This document shows, piece after piece, positions 45,814 to 54,523 of a DNA stretch of 64,000 bases (positions are counted from its first letter, which is position 1; each line of letters begins with the position of its first letter). Origin of the DNA: Streptomyces griseus (lineage in GTDB: Bacteria > Actinomycetota > Actinomycetes > Streptomycetales > Streptomycetaceae); NCBI RefSeq assembly GCF_900460065.1, contig NZ_UAVD01000010.1:103844-167843 (forward strand), given 5' to 3'. The notes beneath the pieces were generated by a model. The model was not told the DNA's origin, searched no databases, and worked only from the letters and a program-made list of their open reading frames with translations. Position numbers and translations under genes: made by a program.

Positions 45814-46773
45814 TCAGGGACCGATGGACGCGCCCACGCCACCGCTCGTCGCGCTGTCGCCGAGCGGGCGGATGCCCCGGGTGATGGTGTCCATCAGGGA
45901 CAGCGGCAGGCCGGGCGTCCCGGCGTCGAAGGCGAACCGGACGATCACCGGCGTCCCGGCCCCCACCGAGGAGGGGAAGACCAGGGACTGCACGTACCCG
46001 CCGGGCCCCTTGCCGGTGGTGACCTTCCAGCGCACCAGGTAGCCGGTGCGGCCGGCGACGGTCAGCTCCTGGGCCTTGAGCACCCGGTGGGAGGTGATGC
46101 CGCCGTGGGTGCGCCGGCCGAGGCCGTCCTCCTCGTAGGCCTTGTCGGCGGCGGTGGCGATGTCGGCCTCGGCCAGGGTCCTGACATCGCTCTCGCCGCC
46201 CCGGGCGGTGCGGGTGGTGACCGTGCCGTGGTAGCAGAACGCCGCGGCGGAGGGGCAGTCGTAGGACTGCTCGGTGCGGATGGTGGCGGCGTCGTCGGAG
46301 GTGCTCTCCGGCTTCTCCCAGCCCTGGGGCACCGGCAGGGTGACCCCGTTGAGCTGGTCGACGAGGACGGTGGGGTCCTCGTCCGGGCCCGGCCCGGCGG
46401 AGGAGGAGGCGGTGGCCGTGGGGGCGGTGACGGGGGCGGGGGACGAGGTGGCCGTCGCCGGTGCGGCCGGCGTACCGCCCTCGTCGCGGCCGAGGAGCAC
46501 GGCTCCGGCGACGGCCGCGCCCACGACCAGCACCCCGGAGAGCGTGAACGCCAGGATCCTCGTGCGGTTGCCGCCGCCGGATCCGCCGCCGGGGCCGCGC
46601 TGGTGCGGGAGCGACGGCGGGCCGAACGCGGCCGGCGCGGGCGGCTGTTCCGGGGCGGCGTGGGCGGCCCCGGGCCGGCGGGTGTGGGCGGTCCAGGCCG
46701 TGCCGTCCCACCAGCGCTCCAGGCCGGGTGCGCCCGCGTCCGGATACCAACCGGGCGGCGTCGCGTGGCTCAT
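45814..46773 (-). CDS. DUF2510-domain membrane-anchored lipoprotein-like protein
   Basis: 319 aa. N-terminal DUF2510 (PPGWYPDAGAPGLERWWDGT, residues 6-25), a low-complexity Pro/Gly linker, one membrane helix at about 72-94 (ILAFTLSGVLVVGAAVAGAV), a Ser/Thr/Pro spacer and an extracellular domain of about 180 residues with two Cys in SYDCPSAAAFCYHG. Function unknown; such proteins are common in Streptomyces envelopes. ATG at 46773. Single gene, convergent with the PLP-enzyme gene. Confidence 0.8.
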   Translation of the reverse strand: MSHATPPGWYPDAGAPGLERWWDGTAWTAHTRRPGAAHAAPEQPPAPAAFGPPSLPHQRGPGGGSGGGNRTRILAFTLSGVLVVGAAVAGAVLLGRDEGGTPAAPATATSSPAPVTAPTATASSSAGPGPDEDPTVLVDQLNGVTLPVPQGWEKPESTSDDAATIRTEQSYDCPSAAAFCYHGTVTTRTARGGESDVRTLAEADIATAADKAYEEDGLGRRTHGGITSHRVLKAQELTVAGRTGYLVRWKVTTGKGPGGYVQSLVFPSSVGAGTPVIVRFAFDAGTPGLPLSLMDTITRGIRPLGDSATSGGVGASIGP

Positions 46774-46830
46774 GCCCCCACTCTAGGGTCCGGTTCCGAC
46801 ACGGTCACCGGGGTTCCGGGTCCCGACGGG

Positions 46831-47766
46831 TCAGGCGTCCCGGCCGGTCAGGGAGAGCAGATCGCGGGCGGGGCCGGTGGGACGGTGGCCCCCGGGCCAG
46901 ACGGCGCGCAGTTGGCGCCGCAGCCGTACGCCCGCGACGGGCACCTTGACGAGGCGGCGGGAGGACAGCTCCTCGCCGAGGGCCAGTTCGCTCAGGACGC
47001 AGGGGCCCGCGCCGCTCTCCGCCGCGCCCTTGACCGCCGTGGTCGAGGAGAGCTCCAGCAGGGGCTGGGCCAGTCCGCCGTGCACGGCGAGCGCCGCGTC
47101 CAGGACCTGGCGGGTACCGGAGCCGTGTTCGCGCAGGATGAGCGGGGTGGCGGCGAGTTCGCCGGGCAGCAACGGGGTGCGGCGGCGGGCCCAGGGGTGG
47201 CTGGGGGCGACCACGACGACGAGACGGTCGTGGGCGATGACGGTGCCGTCGAGGCCCTCCGGTATCGACAGCCCCTCGACGAACCCGAGGTCGGCCTCGC
47301 CGGTGACCAGGCGGCGGGCGACGGCCGCGGAGTTGCCGACGAGGAGCGAGACGGCGGTGTCCGGCCGCTCACCGCGCAGGGCGATCAGCCAGCCCGGCAG
47401 CAGGTACTCGGCGATCGTCATGCTGGCGGCGACCCGCAGCCGGGAGTCACGGCGGTCGCGCAGCGCCTGGGCGCCGGCGTCGAAGGCCTCCGCGGCTTCG
47501 ACGACCCGGCGCGCCCAGTCGGTGACCAGGGCGCCCGCGTCGGTGAGCCGGGAGCCTCGCGGGGAGCGGTCCAGGAGGGCGACGCCGAGCTGTCGCTCCA
47601 TCGACCGGACGCGGCTGGAGGCGGCGGGCTGGGTGATGCCGACGTCCCGGGCGGCCCGGCCGAGGCTGCCGTGCCGGGCGACGGCGAGCAGCAGTTCCAG
47701 CGCCCCGAGGTCCGGGACCCGGTGGGAGAGGGAAACGTGGGGTGCGTGTGCGTCGTCGCCGGCCAT
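46831..47766 (-). CDS. LysR-family transcriptional regulator
   Basis: 311 aa. Winged HTH at about 17-77 (LGALELLLAVARHGSLGRAA, GITQPAASSRVRSMERQLG) and a LysR substrate domain from about 105. Divergent from the TDT-family transporter gene with 70 nt between, where a TATGA-CC-TCATA dyad (47777-47788) lies. Probable activator or repressor of that transporter; effector unknown, perhaps sulfite, dicarboxylate or tellurite-related. Confidence 0.9.
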   Translation of the reverse strand: MAGDDAHAPHVSLSHRVPDLGALELLLAVARHGSLGRAARDVGITQPAASSRVRSMERQLGVALLDRSPRGSRLTDAGALVTDWARRVVEAAEAFDAGAQALRDRRDSRLRVAASMTIAEYLLPGWLIALRGERPDTAVSLLVGNSAAVARRLVTGEADLGFVEGLSIPEGLDGTVIAHDRLVVVVAPSHPWARRRTPLLPGELAATPLILREHGSGTRQVLDAALAVHGGLAQPLLELSSTTAVKGAAESGAGPCVLSELALGEELSSRRLVKVPVAGVRLRRQLRAVWPGGHRPTGPARDLLSLTGRDA

Positions 47767-47776
47767 AAAGCCAGCT

Positions 47777-47788
47777 TATGACCTCATA
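47777..47788. promoter_or_regulatory. LysR-type dyad between regulator and transporter
   Basis: TATGA-CC-TCATA, perfect 5-bp arms, 11 nt from the LysR start codon and 49 nt from the transporter start. Placed as an autoregulatory LysR site. Confidence 0.5.
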
Positions 47789-47836
47789 GGAACGGGGTCC
47801 CTGGTGGGCGGGGACCCGGCCGCGAAGAATCGTGGC

Positions 47837-49024
47837 ATGGCCATCTTTCCGCAGACCCGGACCGCCGTTCCGTCGCCCCCCGCCACGTCTTCGACCCGCC
47901 CGGCGGAGGCGTCCGGCGGCCCTGCGCGGCTGCCGTCCCTGCGGCACATCGGCCCCAACTGGTACGCGAGCGTGATGGGCACGGCGATCGTCGCGGGCGC
48001 CGGCGCGGTGCTTCCGGTGGACGTCCCCGGGCTGCGGGCCGCGTGCACCGCGGTGTGGGCGCTGTCGGCCCTGCTGCTCCTGGCCGTCCTCACCGCGCGG
48101 GCCGGGCACTGGCTCTGCCACCGCGACCAGGCCCGTGCCCATCTGCTGGACCCGGCCGTCGCCCCGTTCTACGGCTGTCTGTCGATGGCGTTGCTGGCCG
48201 TCGGCGGGGCCACGCTGACGGTCGGCCAGGACGTGGTGGGCGCGCGGGCGGCGCTGGCCGTGGACGTGGTGCTGTTCGTGGCGGGGACGGCGATCGGTCT
48301 GGTGGCCGCGGTCGTGGTGCCGTATCTGATGGTCGTACGCCACCGGCCGGCGCCCGGGACGGCGTCTCCGGTGTGGCTGCTGCCGCTGGTCGCCCCGATG
48401 GTGTCGGCCTCGCAGGGCGCGCTGCTGGTGCCCCGCGTCGCCGCCGGACAGGGGCGCGAGGCGCTGCTGCTGGCCTGCTACGCGATGTTCGGCCTGTCGC
48501 TGCTGGCGACGCTGGTGGTGCTCCCGCTGGTCTTCTCCCGGTTGGTCCACCACGGCCCGCTGCCGCTCGCGCTGACCCCGACGCTCTTTCTGGTGCTGGG
48601 CCCGCTCGGGCAGTCGACGACCGCCGTCAACCAGCTGGCCGACGTCGCCCCGGGGGCGGTCGGAGCCCCCTACGCCTCCGCGTTCGGCGCGTTCGCCGTG
48701 CTGTACGGCATTCCGGTGATGGGCTTCGCGCTGCTGTGGCTGGCGCTGGCGATCGCGATGGTGGTGCGGGCCGCCCGGAACGGCATGGGCTTCGCCATGA
48801 CGTGGTGGGCGTTCACCTTCCCCGTCGGTACGTGTGTGACCGGTGCGGCGGGTCTGGCCCGGCACACCGGCCTGGACGCGCTGACCTGGCTCGCGGTGGC
48901 GCTGTACGTCCTCCTGGTGGCGGCCTGGGCGGCGGCCGGGGCGCGGACGGTGCTCGGGGTGCTCAGCGGAGCGCTGACGGCAGCGCCCGTGCCGCCTCGG
49001 CCAGCGACGGCCCGTACCACGTGA
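47837..49024 (+). CDS. TDT-family transporter (tellurite-resistance/dicarboxylate/sulfite type)
   Basis: 395 aa, about ten membrane helices after an N-terminal polar segment of about 40 residues. IGPNWYASVMGTAIVAGAGA near 38 is the family's conserved first helix (PNWYASVMGTG type), shared by TehA, Mae1 and Ssu1. ATG at 47837. The 3' end overlaps the convergent BtuF-like gene by 62 nt. Probably controlled by the LysR protein divergent from it. Confidence 0.85.
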   Translation: MAIFPQTRTAVPSPPATSSTRPAEASGGPARLPSLRHIGPNWYASVMGTAIVAGAGAVLPVDVPGLRAACTAVWALSALLLLAVLTARAGHWLCHRDQARAHLLDPAVAPFYGCLSMALLAVGGATLTVGQDVVGARAALAVDVVLFVAGTAIGLVAAVVVPYLMVVRHRPAPGTASPVWLLPLVAPMVSASQGALLVPRVAAGQGREALLLACYAMFGLSLLATLVVLPLVFSRLVHHGPLPLALTPTLFLVLGPLGQSTTAVNQLADVAPGAVGAPYASAFGAFAVLYGIPVMGFALLWLALAIAMVVRAARNGMGFAMTWWAFTFPVGTCVTGAAGLARHTGLDALTWLAVALYVLLVAAWAAAGARTVLGVLSGALTAAPVPPRPATARTT

Positions 49025-49673
49025 GGAGCCGCCCGTCGACGAGTGCGGCGGGCAGGGCGGGGAAGGCCTCGGGCCCGTCGTCGGCGGTGAAGCGGTAGGG
49101 CTCGTCGGGCAGCACGACCAGCTCGGCCCCGGAGGCGTTCAGCTCGTCGACCGGGACGCGCGGGTAGCGCTCGGGGTGGTCGGCGTACACGTTGCGGATG
49201 CCGAGGCGGGCGAGGAGGTCCCCGGCGAAGGTGTCGTGGCCCAGCACCATCCAGGGCCTGCGCCAGATCGGTACGACGGCGGGGCGCGGGTCCCCGGTGG
49301 GGGCGGGCAGCGCGGCCCAGGCGGCCTCGGCCGCGTCGAGCCATGGGGGCCGGGCCAGCCCGCAGCCGTCGACGAGGACGCGGTGCAGTTCGGCGAGGGC
49401 CTGGTCCAGGGTGCGGACCTCGGTGACCAGGACGTCGAGCCCGGCCGCCCGGAGCGCGTCGAGGTCGGGGGCGCGGTTCTCCTCCTCGTTGGCGATCACG
49501 AGGTCGGGGGCGAGGGCGGTGATCGCGGCCACATCCGGGTTCTTGGTGCCGCCGATCCGGGCGGCGGCGAGGTCCGCGGGGTGGCTGCACCAGTCGGTGA
49601 CGCCGGCGAGCAGCCCGGGCGCGGTGCGGGCGACGGCCTCGGTGAGCGAGGGGACCAGGGAGACGACGCGCAC
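48963..49673 (-). CDS. BtuF-like cobalamin/metal-chelate binding protein
   Basis: 236 aa from GTG at 49673 (GAAAGG upstream). VRVVSLVPSLTEAVA at the start, TKNPDVAAITALAPDLVIANEE near 45 and RRPWMVLGHDTFAGDLLARLG near 138 are the periplasmic-binding-protein fold of the BtuF/FhuD class. No signal peptide or lipobox is visible, so it would be cytoplasmic, as several actinobacterial paralogues appear to be. No permease or ATPase is adjacent. Its last 62 nt overlap the convergent transporter gene. Confidence 0.8.
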   Translation of the reverse strand: MRVVSLVPSLTEAVARTAPGLLAGVTDWCSHPADLAAARIGGTKNPDVAAITALAPDLVIANEEENRAPDLDALRAAGLDVLVTEVRTLDQALAELHRVLVDGCGLARPPWLDAAEAAWAALPAPTGDPRPAVVPIWRRPWMVLGHDTFAGDLLARLGIRNVYADHPERYPRVPVDELNASGAELVVLPDEPYRFTADDGPEAFPALPAALVDGRLLTWYGPSLAEAARALPSALR

Positions 49674-49819
49674 GGACGGGCCTTTCGCGGGCGGAGGGGC
49701 GGGATCGCCCCCGTACGGACTCGCCCCGGCTCCGTCGTCACGGACCCGGCGCCGCACGTACGGCGTACAGGTCGGCGGCGGACAGGGTCGGTGGGTACGG
49801 GGCCGGTGGGGGTAAGGGG

Positions 49820-50365
49820 TCAGCGGCGCGGGTCGAAGGTGGCGTCGATGTGTTCGGCCACCGCGACGACCAGGAGCCGGGTGCCGGGCACGGTGGCGCG
49901 CCAGCGGTGGCGGACCCCGCCGGAGAGGAACAGGGTGTCGCCGCGCTCCAGGCGGTGCACCTGCCCCTCGGCCTCGACGTCGACGGCGCCCTCGACGACG
50001 TACATCAGTTCGTCGTTGCGGTGCTGGAACTCGCGCCCGAGGTCCGGTTCGCCGGTGAACTCCAGGGCGCTGAGCTGGTGCCGGCCGCGCACCAGCCGGC
50101 GCACGCCCTCGCCGTCCCCGGCCCGGACGACGTCCACGGCGCGCGCCGAGTCGGCGGCGGCGTACAGCTTCTTGGTGGTGGTCTCCAGCGCTTCGGCGAC
50201 CCGGTCGAGGGAACGGGCGCTGGGGCGGGCGCGCTCGTTCTCGATCTGGCTGAGGAAGGGCACGGAGAGGCCGCTGCGCGAGGCGACCGCGGCCAGCGTG
50301 AGCCCCAGGGTTCTGCGCCGTCGGCGGACGGCGGCGCCCACCCGCGGTGTGTCCTTGTCGTCCAT
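49820..50365 (-). CDS. XRE-type HTH regulator with C-terminal cupin
   Basis: 181 aa. HTH at about 10-65 (LGLTLAAVASRSGLSVPFLS, QIENERARPSARSLDRVAEA), cupin at about 105-175 (HRNDELMYVVEGAVDVEAEG, RLERGDTLFLSGGVRHRWRA) with His residues that could bind metal. Such proteins usually sense a small ligand and regulate neighbouring transport or catabolic genes; the ABC system at 50528-54278 is the nearest candidate. ATG at 50365. Confidence 0.9.
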   Translation of the reverse strand: MDDKDTPRVGAAVRRRRRTLGLTLAAVASRSGLSVPFLSQIENERARPSARSLDRVAEALETTTKKLYAAADSARAVDVVRAGDGEGVRRLVRGRHQLSALEFTGEPDLGREFQHRNDELMYVVEGAVDVEAEGQVHRLERGDTLFLSGGVRHRWRATVPGTRLLVVAVAEHIDATFDPRR

Positions 50366-50458
50366 GTCCGGCTCCCTCCCGCCTCCGCCATCCTCCCGGT
50401 TGCCAGCACCTTACGCACATGGTTGCGCACGACGTCCGGTAAACGCCCCAGGGCAGCC

Positions 50459-50499
50459 GGAAGGGGTGGCCCCGCCCCGAGGCGGGGGCCACCCCTTCC
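50459..50499 (-). terminator. Terminator of the glycine-betaine ABC operon
   Basis: 15-bp perfect stem (50459-50473 with 50485-50499), GC-rich, 28 nt after the stop of the permease-binding-protein gene. Confidence 0.8.
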
Positions 50500-50527
50500 G
50501 ACCTGCTGCTTTGCTACCCGTGGGCCC

Positions 50528-53149
50528 CTACTGGGGCGCCATGGTGTCCGCGATGCCCGGGTTTTCGTCCATCCAGGCCTTCACGGCTTCCTCCTCGTGG
50601 CCCGCGCCGCGCTTCTGGATCTCGTTCTCCAGGCCGCCGAGCTGCTCCTCGGTGAGCTTGAAGTCCTTGAACCACTTCGTCAGCTGCGGGTACTGCTTCG
50701 GGAACTCCTTGGAGGCGATGGTGTGCAGCCGGTCGCCCTCGCCGAACGCCTTCTTCGGGTCCTTCAGCTTGGTCATCCCGTACTCGTTGTACGCCCAGTG
50801 CGGGGTCCACAGCAGAACCGCGATGGGCTCCTTCTTGGCGTACGCGCGCTTCAGCTCGGCCAGCATGCCGGGCGTGGAGGAGTCGAGGACCTTGTACTCC
50901 TCGTCCAGGCCGTAGCTCGGCAGGACGTTCTTCTTGAGGTTCTCCATGGTGGCGGTGCCGGGCTCGATGCCGACGATCCGGCCCTTGAAGTCGGAGCCCT
51001 TGCCCTTGAGGTCGTCGAGGGTCTTGACGTCCTTGACGTAGTCGGGGACGGCGACCTCGATGGAGGTCGGCCCGTACCAGGAGCCGATGTCGGTCAGCTT
51101 GTCCCCGTACTTGTCCCAGTAGTTCTTCTGGGTGTAGGGCAGCCAGCCGTCGAACTGGACGTCGATCTGGCCGCGTGACATCGCGGCGTACATCGGGCCG
51201 ACCTCGAACTGCTTGAGGTTGATCTTGTAGCCGCGCTCCTCCAGGACCGCCTTCCACAGGTAGGTGGCGGCGATGTCCTCCTCCCAGGGGAACCAGGCGA
51301 CCTCGACGGCACGGTCGCGCTCGTCCTTGCCGCCGTCGGCCTTGGCGTCCTTCGGGACCGGGGTCCACTTGTCGGCGACGCCCGGGTTGTCCTTCAGCCA
51401 GGTGCGGACGGCTTCCTGCTCCTTGCCGGAGCCGGCCTTCTGGATCTCGGCCTCAAGACTGGTGAGCTGCTTCTCGCTCATCCTGAAGTCCTTGACCCAC
51501 TGGGCGACCTCGGGGTTCTCCGCGGAGAAGCCCTTGCGGGCCAGGCTGTGGACGCCGTCGCCCTTGCCCCAGAGGCCCTTGGGGTCCTTCAGCTTGGTGA
51601 GGTCGTACTCGTTGTACGCCCAGTGCGGCGACCAGAGCGGAACCACGATCGGCTCCTTCTTGGCGTACGCGCGCTTCAGCTCGGCCAGCATGGACGGCGT
51701 GGAGCCGTCGATGAGCTTGTACTCCTTGTCCAGGCCGTAGCCCGGCAGCAGCTTGTCCTTGAGCAGGCCCATCTCGCCGGCGCTCGGCTCGATGCCGACG
51801 ATGCGGCCCTTGAACTCGGACGCCCGGCCCTTCAGGTCGTCCATCGTCTGGACGTCCTTCATGTACGCGGGGACGGCGAGCTCCAGCGAGGTCGGCGAGT
51901 ACCAGGCGCCGAGGTCCTCCAGGCGGTCCTTGTACTTCGCCCAGTAGCTGGCGTGGGTGACCGGCAGCCAGGAGTCGGTCTGGAAGTCGATCTGCCCGTT
52001 GGCCATACCGGTGTACAGCGCGCCGGCCTCGTACTGCTTGACGTCGACCTCGAAGCCGCGCTGCTCCAGCATCTCCTTCCAGAGGAAGGTGGAGGCGATG
52101 CCCTCGTCCCACGGGATGTAGCCGATGCTGACCTTCTTGCCGTCGCCGATCCGCGCGGCCTCGCCGGCGGTGTCGTCCTTCGAGCCGCCGAACATGCTCA
52201 TGCTTCCCGCGACGAGGGCGAGGACGACGATGCCGACGGCCGCGACGCGGGGCTGCGGGCGGTAGGTCCAGATCTTCCAGCCCTCGGCCATGGCCTGGGC
52301 CTTGGCGACCGCGCGGCGGCCCAGCGGGGAGACCTCGGTGCCGAGCGCGCCGGTCATCCGGTCCAGGTACATGGCGAGGATGACGATGGAGATGCCCGCC
52401 TCGAAGCCGAGGCCGACGTCGACGTTGCCGATGGCGCGGTAGACGGAGCCGCCGAGGCCGCCGCCGCCGACCATGCCCGCGATGACGACCATGGACAGGC
52501 CGAGCATGATGACCTGGTTGATACCGGCCATGATCGTGGGCAGGGCGAGCGGCAGCTGGACGCGCAGCAGGATGTTGCGCGAGGTGGTGCCGAAGGCCTC
52601 GGCCGCCTCGACGAGTTCGCCGTCGACCTGGCGGATGCCGAGCTCGGTCATCCGGACGCCCGGGGGCAGCGCGAAGATGATGGTGGCGATGATGCCGGGG
52701 ACCACGCCGACGCCGAAGAAGATGACGCCGGGGATCAGGTAGACCATGGCGGGCATGGTCTGCATGAAGTCCAGGACCGGCCGGGTGATCGCGCTGACCG
52801 TCCTGGACCGGGAGGCCCAGATGCCCAGCGGCACGGCGATGACCAGGGTGACCAGGGTCGCGACGAGCACGAGGGTGAGGGTGTCCATCGCCTCGTCCCA
52901 CAGTTCGACGGAGTCGATGAGGGCGAATCCGACGAAGGTGAGCAGGGCCGCGGGCAGACCGCGCAGCCACCAGGCGATGACGGCGACGATGCCCGCGAAG
53001 ATCAGCGGCGCGGGGGCGGAGAGCACGGCGGCTATGCCGTCGAACATGCCGCTGACGACGGAGCTGATGGCGTCGAAGAGCCAGGCGAGGTGGGTCTGCA
53101 GCCAGTCGACCGCGGAGTCGACCCATTCGCCGAGGGGGAGCCTAAACAC
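50528..53149 (-). CDS. Glycine-betaine/proline-type ABC permease fused to two substrate-binding domains
   Basis: 873 aa. Permease with about seven helices (1-310), containing the EAA loop GELVEAAEAFGTTSRNILLR near 185. After a membrane anchor (about 302-325) come two OpuAC-type binding domains, about 335-600 and 610-873, each with WLP and PHWAYNEY aromatic segments that form betaine cages. The two domains are offset by 275 residues and share an identical 42-nt stretch, so they arose by tandem duplication. Most relatives have a single binding domain. It overlaps the ATPase gene stop by 8 nt, so is coupled to it. Takes up osmoprotectants. Confidence 0.9.
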   Translation of the reverse strand: MFRLPLGEWVDSAVDWLQTHLAWLFDAISSVVSGMFDGIAAVLSAPAPLIFAGIVAVIAWWLRGLPAALLTFVGFALIDSVELWDEAMDTLTLVLVATLVTLVIAVPLGIWASRSRTVSAITRPVLDFMQTMPAMVYLIPGVIFFGVGVVPGIIATIIFALPPGVRMTELGIRQVDGELVEAAEAFGTTSRNILLRVQLPLALPTIMAGINQVIMLGLSMVVIAGMVGGGGLGGSVYRAIGNVDVGLGFEAGISIVILAMYLDRMTGALGTEVSPLGRRAVAKAQAMAEGWKIWTYRPQPRVAAVGIVVLALVAGSMSMFGGSKDDTAGEAARIGDGKKVSIGYIPWDEGIASTFLWKEMLEQRGFEVDVKQYEAGALYTGMANGQIDFQTDSWLPVTHASYWAKYKDRLEDLGAWYSPTSLELAVPAYMKDVQTMDDLKGRASEFKGRIVGIEPSAGEMGLLKDKLLPGYGLDKEYKLIDGSTPSMLAELKRAYAKKEPIVVPLWSPHWAYNEYDLTKLKDPKGLWGKGDGVHSLARKGFSAENPEVAQWVKDFRMSEKQLTSLEAEIQKAGSGKEQEAVRTWLKDNPGVADKWTPVPKDAKADGGKDERDRAVEVAWFPWEEDIAATYLWKAVLEERGYKINLKQFEVGPMYAAMSRGQIDVQFDGWLPYTQKNYWDKYGDKLTDIGSWYGPTSIEVAVPDYVKDVKTLDDLKGKGSDFKGRIVGIEPGTATMENLKKNVLPSYGLDEEYKVLDSSTPGMLAELKRAYAKKEPIAVLLWTPHWAYNEYGMTKLKDPKKAFGEGDRLHTIASKEFPKQYPQLTKWFKDFKLTEEQLGGLENEIQKRGAGHEEEAVKAWMDENPGIADTMAPQ

Positions 53150-54278
53150 TGGCCACCTTCTTCACGCCGTCGGCCGCCGCGGGTTCGGTGTCGCGGGGCG
53201 CCTCGCTCGGGGCCATCGGCTCACCGAGGACCGCGAGCAGACGGGAGCTGGGGACGACGCCGACGAGCTTGCCCTTGGCGTCGGTCACGGCGACCGGGTT
53301 CGCGCTCTGCGAGCAGGGCGTGAACAGGTCGATGATCGGGGTGGACTCCGGGACCGTGGCGGGGGCCGCGGCCAGCACGTCCTGCGGGGTGCGCAGCTCG
53401 GTGCCGTCCGCCGCCCTGCTGCCCATCACGGTGTGCGCCTCGGCCATGATCGCGCCCGCGGTGAGCACCCGGGAGCGGTCGACGTCCTGGGTGAAGGAGG
53501 CGACGTAGTCGTTGGCCGGGGTGACAAGGATGTCCTCGGCGGTACCGAGCTGGACGATCCGCCCGTCGCGCATGACGGCGATCCGGTCGCCCAGGCGCAT
53601 GGCCTCGTTGAGGTCGTGGGTGATGAAGACGATGGTCTTCTTCAGCCGCTTCTGGAGCTCCAGGAGCTGGTCCTGCATGTCACGGCGGATCAGCGGGTCG
53701 AGCGCGCTGAAGGACTCGTCCATGAGCAGCAGGTCGGCGTCGGTGGCCAGGGCGCGGGCGAGACCCACGCGCTGCTGCATGCCGCCGGACAGCTCGTCGG
53801 GCCAGGACTTCTCCCAGCCTTCGAGGCCGGTCAGCCGCAGCGCCTCCGTCGCGCGCGCCTCGCGCTCCGCACGCGCGACGCCCTGCACCTCCAGGCCGTA
53901 CGCGGCGTTCTCCAGGACGCTCCGGTGGGGAAAGAGCGCGAAGTGCTGGAACACCATGCTGATCTTGGTGGAGCGGACGTGCCGCAGCTCGCGGGGGCTC
54001 AGGGCGGTCAGGTCCTGGCCGTCGAACAGCACCCGGCCCGCGGTGGGGTCGAGCAGACCGTTGAGCATCCGCAGCAGGGTGGACTTGCCCGAGCCGGACA
54101 ACCCCATGACGACGAAGATCTGACCCGGCTCCACGGTGAACGAGGCGTCGATCACCGCTGCGGTCGTTCCCTCGGCGCGCAACTCGTCGCGGTCGGAGCC
54201 GCTTTCGAGCTTCCGCACGGCTTCATCGGGTCGTCTGCCGAAGACTTTGTACAAGTGCTCGGCTTGCAGCCTGGACAC
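53142..54278 (-). CDS. Glycine-betaine/proline ABC transporter ATP-binding protein with CBS domains
   Basis: 378 aa from GTG at 54278, with GAGG 5 nt upstream. Walker A VMGLSGSGKSTLLRM near 60, signature DELSGGMQQRVGLARALATD near 160, Walker B LLLMDESFSALDPL near 183. The C-terminal part (about 275-350) carries CBS-like repeats that in OpuA sense ionic strength. Partner of the permease/binding fusion, which starts 8 nt before its stop. The 245-nt gap to the divergent exonuclease gene holds the operon's promoter; no specific site was recognised. Confidence 0.92.
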   Translation of the reverse strand: MSRLQAEHLYKVFGRRPDEAVRKLESGSDRDELRAEGTTAAVIDASFTVEPGQIFVVMGLSGSGKSTLLRMLNGLLDPTAGRVLFDGQDLTALSPRELRHVRSTKISMVFQHFALFPHRSVLENAAYGLEVQGVARAEREARATEALRLTGLEGWEKSWPDELSGGMQQRVGLARALATDADLLLMDESFSALDPLIRRDMQDQLLELQKRLKKTIVFITHDLNEAMRLGDRIAVMRDGRIVQLGTAEDILVTPANDYVASFTQDVDRSRVLTAGAIMAEAHTVMGSRAADGTELRTPQDVLAAAPATVPESTPIIDLFTPCSQSANPVAVTDAKGKLVGVVPSSRLLAVLGEPMAPSEAPRDTEPAAADGVKKVASV

Positions 54279-54523
54279 ATACACCTCACGCGTTGAACCG
54301 AAAAACGGTCTGCCACCCCCTCCGGCAGACCGTGGAGCGGTGCGGGTTCTTTCCGCGTGGCACATGCACTAGTTGAAAATGCGACGTGGTTCGCTCCGAT
54401 GGCGCGCCTGCCCGCGCTTACACAACTCAAACAAGACAGTGACCCACGTCACTGACCTGCGACGGAGCGGCAGTAAGCGGTTACTCGGAGCGACTGTGGG
54501 CGCGGTGGGGCATCATCGGGTCT

